The position numbers were made by a program, and so were the translations under genes. From NCBI GenBank assembly GCA_963580005.1, contig CAUZJR010000214.1, positions 1-9,109 of the forward strand: a DNA stretch of 9,109 nt. Reading direction: 5' to 3'. Origin of the DNA: UBA8437 sp963580005. GTDB taxonomy: Bacteria; Planctomycetota; Planctomycetia; Planctomycetales; Planctomycetaceae. A model generated the notes under the pieces. It searched no databases. It was not told the DNA's origin and worked only from the letters and a program-made list of their open reading frames with translations. This document shows, piece after piece, positions 6,481 through 9,109 of this stretch (position 1 is the stretch's first letter; each line of letters starts with the position of its first letter).

Positions 6481-6831
6481 GCCGACTGACACCGCGACCA
6501 GCCCGATCACGACGTTCAGAGCGATATTGCCCAGGGCCGATCCCAGCGACCCGTCGTGCACCAGCTTGATCGTCTCGTGCCCGAACGTCGAAAACGTGGT
6601 CAGCGAGCCGAGGATCCCGGTGACCAGGAACAGTTCGGTCGACCTGGAAATCGACTCGCGCGAGCTGATCCAGCCCAGCAGGACTCCGATCAGCAGGCAG
6701 CCGAGCACGTTGACCGCCAGTGTGCCCCAGGGAAACTTCTCGCCGAACTGGGACCGGATCAGGTTCCCGATCCCGTAGCGAGAGATGGCCCCGAGGCAGC
6801 CTCCGAGTCCGACTGCCAGGAGGTTCTGCAT
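6451..6831 (-). CDS. crcB: CrcB/FluC fluoride ion channel
   Basis: Encodes 126 aa, the usual length for a single-domain CrcB that works as an antiparallel dimer in the inner membrane and exports fluoride. Family marks are present: GGCLGAISRYG at 10-20 (signature GGxxGAxxRY), the pore Asn in GTLAVNVLG (Asn41), and the core motif TGILGSLTTFSTFGHE at 71-86 containing the phenylalanine-box residues Phe80 and Phe83. Four hydrophobic spans fit about 2-22, 34-54, 65-90 and 98-120. ATG 6831 is 21 bases after the stop of the propeller gene, so it is probably read from the same transcript. That gap is too short for a fluoride (crcB-motif) riboswitch and none is recognisable there, so fluoride control at this locus is not evident. 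The preceding bases hold only a weak GGAAA. Confidence 0.95.
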   Translation of the reverse strand: MQNLLAVGLGGCLGAISRYGIGNLIRSQFGEKFPWGTLAVNVLGCLLIGVLLGWISSRESISRSTELFLVTGILGSLTTFSTFGHETIKLVHDGSLGSALGNIALNVVIGLVAVSVGLALTRGPAA

Positions 6832-6852
6832 GGCGGGGGTTTCCGGAGCGGA

Positions 6853-8091
6853 CTAGCGGCTGATTTTCCAGAGGTGTCCGTGGCTGCGTACGAAGACCGA
6901 GTTGTCGGCGATGGCGGGCGTGCAGAGGATCGTCGCTCCCAGCGGGTTCTCCGAGACGATCTTTCCCTTGGGTCCGGAGGCATCAACGACGTAGGTCAGC
7001 CCGGTTTCGCTGAAGTAGTACAGGTGTCCGTCGGCGGCGACCGGCGATGAGGTGAAGGCTCCCTTGAGCCTGAGTTGCCAGATCAGCTTACCGTTGGTGG
7101 CATCCGAGCACTTGACGATCGGGCCGCTCATCGTGAACACCCGGCCTCGATAGACCAGCGGGCTGGGAGTTCCGGATCCGAAGCGGTTGTCCTTCCAGGC
7201 AATCTCGGGAGCCTGCTTGCCCTCGGCTGCGGGTCTCAGGGCGGTCAGTCCGTTCGAGGGGATAAAGACGATGCCGTTTGCGACGACCGAGGAGGGTGTG
7301 CGGGCCGAGGGCTGGTCGTAGTGCCAGGCCTCGGTCCCGGTCCTCGCCACCAGTGCCGTCATCCCGACCATGTTCTGCAGCAGCACCAGGCTCTGGGCGG
7401 GGTCCTTGGCGGGCAGTTCGATCGGAGACGACCAGTTGTCGAAGCGGTGCTGCTTTCGGTGCCAGCGGGTGGTGCCGTCGGCGACATCCAGCCCCGTCGC
7501 AAAGCTCTCGGATTGACTCTCCACCTGTACAATCACGGTGTCTCCGATGACGACCGGCGAGGAGGCCATGCCCAGGCTGTTGCTGGCGTTGGGGTAATCG
7601 TGCGTCAGGCCGCGGTACCACAGCAGGTTGCCATCGAGGTCGAGGCAGACGAGGTCGTTGCTGGAGTAGAAGGCGAAGATCCGCTTGCCGTCGCTGGCCG
7701 GCGTGGGCGTGGCGTTGGCCATCTTGGGGTGGCACTGGGTGCGGCCGGTGGCCTGGAACGAACGTCTCCAGCGACGGACCCCCGTCTTCACATCGAAGCA
7801 CTCCACCAGCAACCGGTCCTGGTTGAAGCCGTCCGATGAGGTCAGGTAGACCTGGCCAGAGACGATGATCGGCCCGGAAATCCCTCGGCCACTCAGCGGG
7901 ATCTTCCAGGCAATGTTCTCGGTTTCGCCCCAGGTCACCGGGGGCTTTTCGCCGGCTGCGACCGAAGAGCTGAGGTTGCCGCGGAACTGACGCCAGTCGG
8001 CTGCGGTCAACTCGGTCACCAGCAGGGCGACCAGCACCAGCGCCAACAGGGCGCACGGTCGGTGGATGCGGCGGGAATCTGTTCGGGTCAC
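6853..8091 (-). CDS. Secreted PQQ-like (quinoprotein dehydrogenase-like) beta-propeller repeat protein
   Basis: Encodes 412 aa from GTG 8091. That start was chosen because it gives an immediate signal peptide: basic MTRTDSRRIHR, hydrophobic core at about 13-26, and likely cleavage near ELTA/ADW at 30-31. It also forms a GTGA overlap with the upstream stop. The mature protein begins ADWRQFRG, the typical opening of the planctomycete propeller family. The rest is a series of blade-like units with SSPVV-type strands (for example GPIIVSGQVYLTSSDG, ASSPVVIGDTVIVQ, TPSPLVYRGRVFTMSG, TSSPVAADGHLYYFS), each followed by a strand ending in Trp such as GTTRWHR, GTEAWHY and GKLIWQL. That makes about seven to eight blades. 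No dehydrogenase catalytic or PQQ-binding residues can be argued for, so it is probably a binding or scaffold propeller in the periplasm or outside the cell, not an enzyme. Its partner is the coupled HEAT-like/jelly-roll gene. Confidence 0.9.
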   Translation of the reverse strand: MTRTDSRRIHRPCALLALVLVALLVTELTAADWRQFRGNLSSSVAAGEKPPVTWGETENIAWKIPLSGRGISGPIIVSGQVYLTSSDGFNQDRLLVECFDVKTGVRRWRRSFQATGRTQCHPKMANATPTPASDGKRIFAFYSSNDLVCLDLDGNLLWYRGLTHDYPNASNSLGMASSPVVIGDTVIVQVESQSESFATGLDVADGTTRWHRKQHRFDNWSSPIELPAKDPAQSLVLLQNMVGMTALVARTGTEAWHYDQPSARTPSSVVANGIVFIPSNGLTALRPAAEGKQAPEIAWKDNRFGSGTPSPLVYRGRVFTMSGPIVKCSDATNGKLIWQLRLKGAFTSSPVAADGHLYYFSETGLTYVVDASGPKGKIVSENPLGATILCTPAIADNSVFVRSHGHLWKISR

Positions 8092-9109
8092 GGTTGCGTT
8101 TCCTTGAGTCGAGGCAACGAGGCCGAATTGTCGGAGGAGTGCACGGCGATGCCCGAGACGTTGCAGGTGCGGACCTGGAACTGGTACCGCTGGGCCCAGT
8201 CCTGTTCCTGCTCGTTCTGGCAGATCTTCAGCAGGATCGTGTTCGATCCGGCCCGCAGCGTGACCGGGACCGAGTACTGGTCGAGTTTCATGCCGCGGTG
8301 GTATTCCTCGTTGGCAAACACCTGGCGGCCGTTGATCCAGAGTTTCCAGGCGTTGGGTGTTCCGAGTCGGAACTGGATCGACCGGGGTGCCTGGGCCTGG
8401 AAGACGGTGGTGCAGTACATCACCGCACCCTTGTAGGGGCTGATCTGTTTGGCGATGTCGAGGATCCCGAAGTCGTTGCTGGTCGTGTAGAGTTTCCAGC
8501 TGGCCGGCCCGAGTTTCCCTTTGAGTTTCGCCTTGAGATCGATTTTCTTCTCGGGGGGATAGGCCACGTTGAAGCCCTTGCTGCCGGAGTTGTCGAACGG
8601 GCCGACGATGTGCCACTGCGTGAGGAATCCGAAGTGATGGGGCAGGTCGAGCTTTTCGCCCAACTTCCTCAGCGGCTTGGCGATCGCTTTGACCTGGTCG
8701 TCGTCGGTGGCTCCTCTCAGGGCTCGCTTGTAGAGCGTCCCGGCGAGATCGGCCTGGCCTTCCTTGTTGAGTTTGCCGGCGAGTTCGATCAGTCGGGCGA
8801 CGGCGTCGCGACGGAACAGCGGGCTGGGATCGGTCAGCATGCCGGGGATCAGCCGGTCGACAATGGTGGCATCGACCCGGGCCAGGATTTCAAACGCCAG
8901 TCGCCTGGCCTGAGGGTCATGCTTGCGATCGATGATGAACGCCTCGAGAGGCTTCCTGGGCAGTTTTTTCTTTCCGGCAATCGCCCGGTCAACAATCGTC
9001 TCGGTCACCGATCTCAGGTAATTGGCCGCCAGGGGGTTGGCGTCCTGGAACGCGGCCAGCACCGGCAGCAGCACGGCCGGTTCGGCCGCCGACAGTTCTG
9101 CGACGGCTC
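8088..9109 (-). CDS. HEAT-like repeat plus C-terminal jelly-roll/PA14-like domain protein, 5' end missing
   Basis: The frame is open to the right edge (first full codon 9107-9105) and yields 339 visible residues, so the start lies outside. Visible residues 1 to about 150 are helical, with HEAT-like pairs such as ARRLAFEILARVD (67-79) and the segment through DPSPLFRRDAVARLIELAG (93-111). At WHIVGPFDN (165-173) a beta-rich domain begins, with PYKGAVMY, then NAWKLWINGRQVF (252-264) and AGSNTILLKI (286-295). This type is common next to planctomycete secreted proteins and resembles carbohydrate-binding jelly rolls of the PA14/glycosidase-accessory kind. No catalytic residues are recognised. Its stop TGA lies inside the GTGA of the propeller start, so the two are translated in tandem and probably share a location outside the cytoplasm; a signal peptide would lie off the window. 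Domain naming is moderate confidence, the gene itself certain. Confidence 0.8.
   Translation of the reverse strand, partial: AVAELSAAEPAVLLPVLAAFQDANPLAANYLRSVTETIVDRAIAGKKKLPRKPLEAFIIDRKHDPQARRLAFEILARVDATIVDRLIPGMLTDPSPLFRRDAVARLIELAGKLNKEGQADLAGTLYKRALRGATDDDQVKAIAKPLRKLGEKLDLPHHFGFLTQWHIVGPFDNSGSKGFNVAYPPEKKIDLKAKLKGKLGPASWKLYTTSNDFGILDIAKQISPYKGAVMYCTTVFQAQAPRSIQFRLGTPNAWKLWINGRQVFANEEYHRGMKLDQYSVPVTLRAGSNTILLKICQNEQEQDWAQRYQFQVRTCNVSGIAVHSSDNSASLPRLKETQP

Noticed and set aside
8092..8616. 175-residue upstream extension of the propeller frame
   Set aside because: It overlaps the HEAT-like gene out of frame with low-quality composition, and would bury the signal peptide that begins at GTG 8091.
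1..9109. CRISPR arrays, tRNA/rRNA genes, insertion sequences, attachment sites
   Set aside because: No regularly spaced repeats, cloverleaf-like segments, transposase motifs or terminal inverted repeats were seen on either strand.

Overview
The window (about 60-65% GC, no mobile elements, no RNA genes seen) looks like a stretch of chromosome from a planctomycete, probably of the Pirellulales/Planctomycetales type. The main clue is the secreted propeller protein whose mature end begins ADWRQFRG, a hallmark of the large planctomycete 'PQQ-like beta-propeller' family. Its partner, a HEAT-like protein with a jelly-roll domain, and the CrtI-type oxidoreductase/FabZ pair also fit that phylum. The assignment is inference from gene types, not from a marker tree.

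Layout. Plus strand, 1-1825: the 3' part of a CrtI/phytoene-desaturase-like FAD oxidoreductase whose stop overlaps the start of a FabZ-like 3-hydroxyacyl-ACP dehydratase. The two probably form the tail of an unusual fatty-acid or polyene pathway. The right end of this unit meets a minus-strand unit head-on with only 12 bases between the stop codons. Minus strand, 4479 down to 1838: a NodU/CmcH-family O-carbamoyltransferase, an SxtJ-family membrane protein and a DUF5989 single-span membrane protein. This is a recurring three-gene module whose substrate is not known. Minus strand, 6324 down to 4717: guaA (GMP synthase), with a plausible promoter of its own in the 126-base gap behind crcB. Minus strand, 9109 down to 6451: a secreted or envelope HEAT-like/jelly-roll protein (start beyond the window), a secreted PQQ-like beta-propeller protein joined to it by a GTGA overlap, and crcB (fluoride channel) 21 bases further on.

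How the parts may work together. Two units carry the less understood biology. (1) The carbamoyltransferase, SxtJ and DUF5989 proteins probably act as one complex at the inner membrane, the soluble enzyme transferring a carbamoyl group to a hydroxyl on a membrane-linked or exported glycan, lipid or metabolite. (2) The oxidoreductase and dehydratase would process acyl chains on ACP; similar gene pairs occur in the clusters proposed for ladderane synthesis in anammox planctomycetes. The guaA and crcB genes are ordinary housekeeping and resistance genes. Structures not explained by genes are a G-quadruplex-type motif between the SxtJ and DUF5989 genes, an interrupted inverted repeat upstream of the carbamoyltransferase gene, and a 13-base direct repeat straddling the end of crcB.
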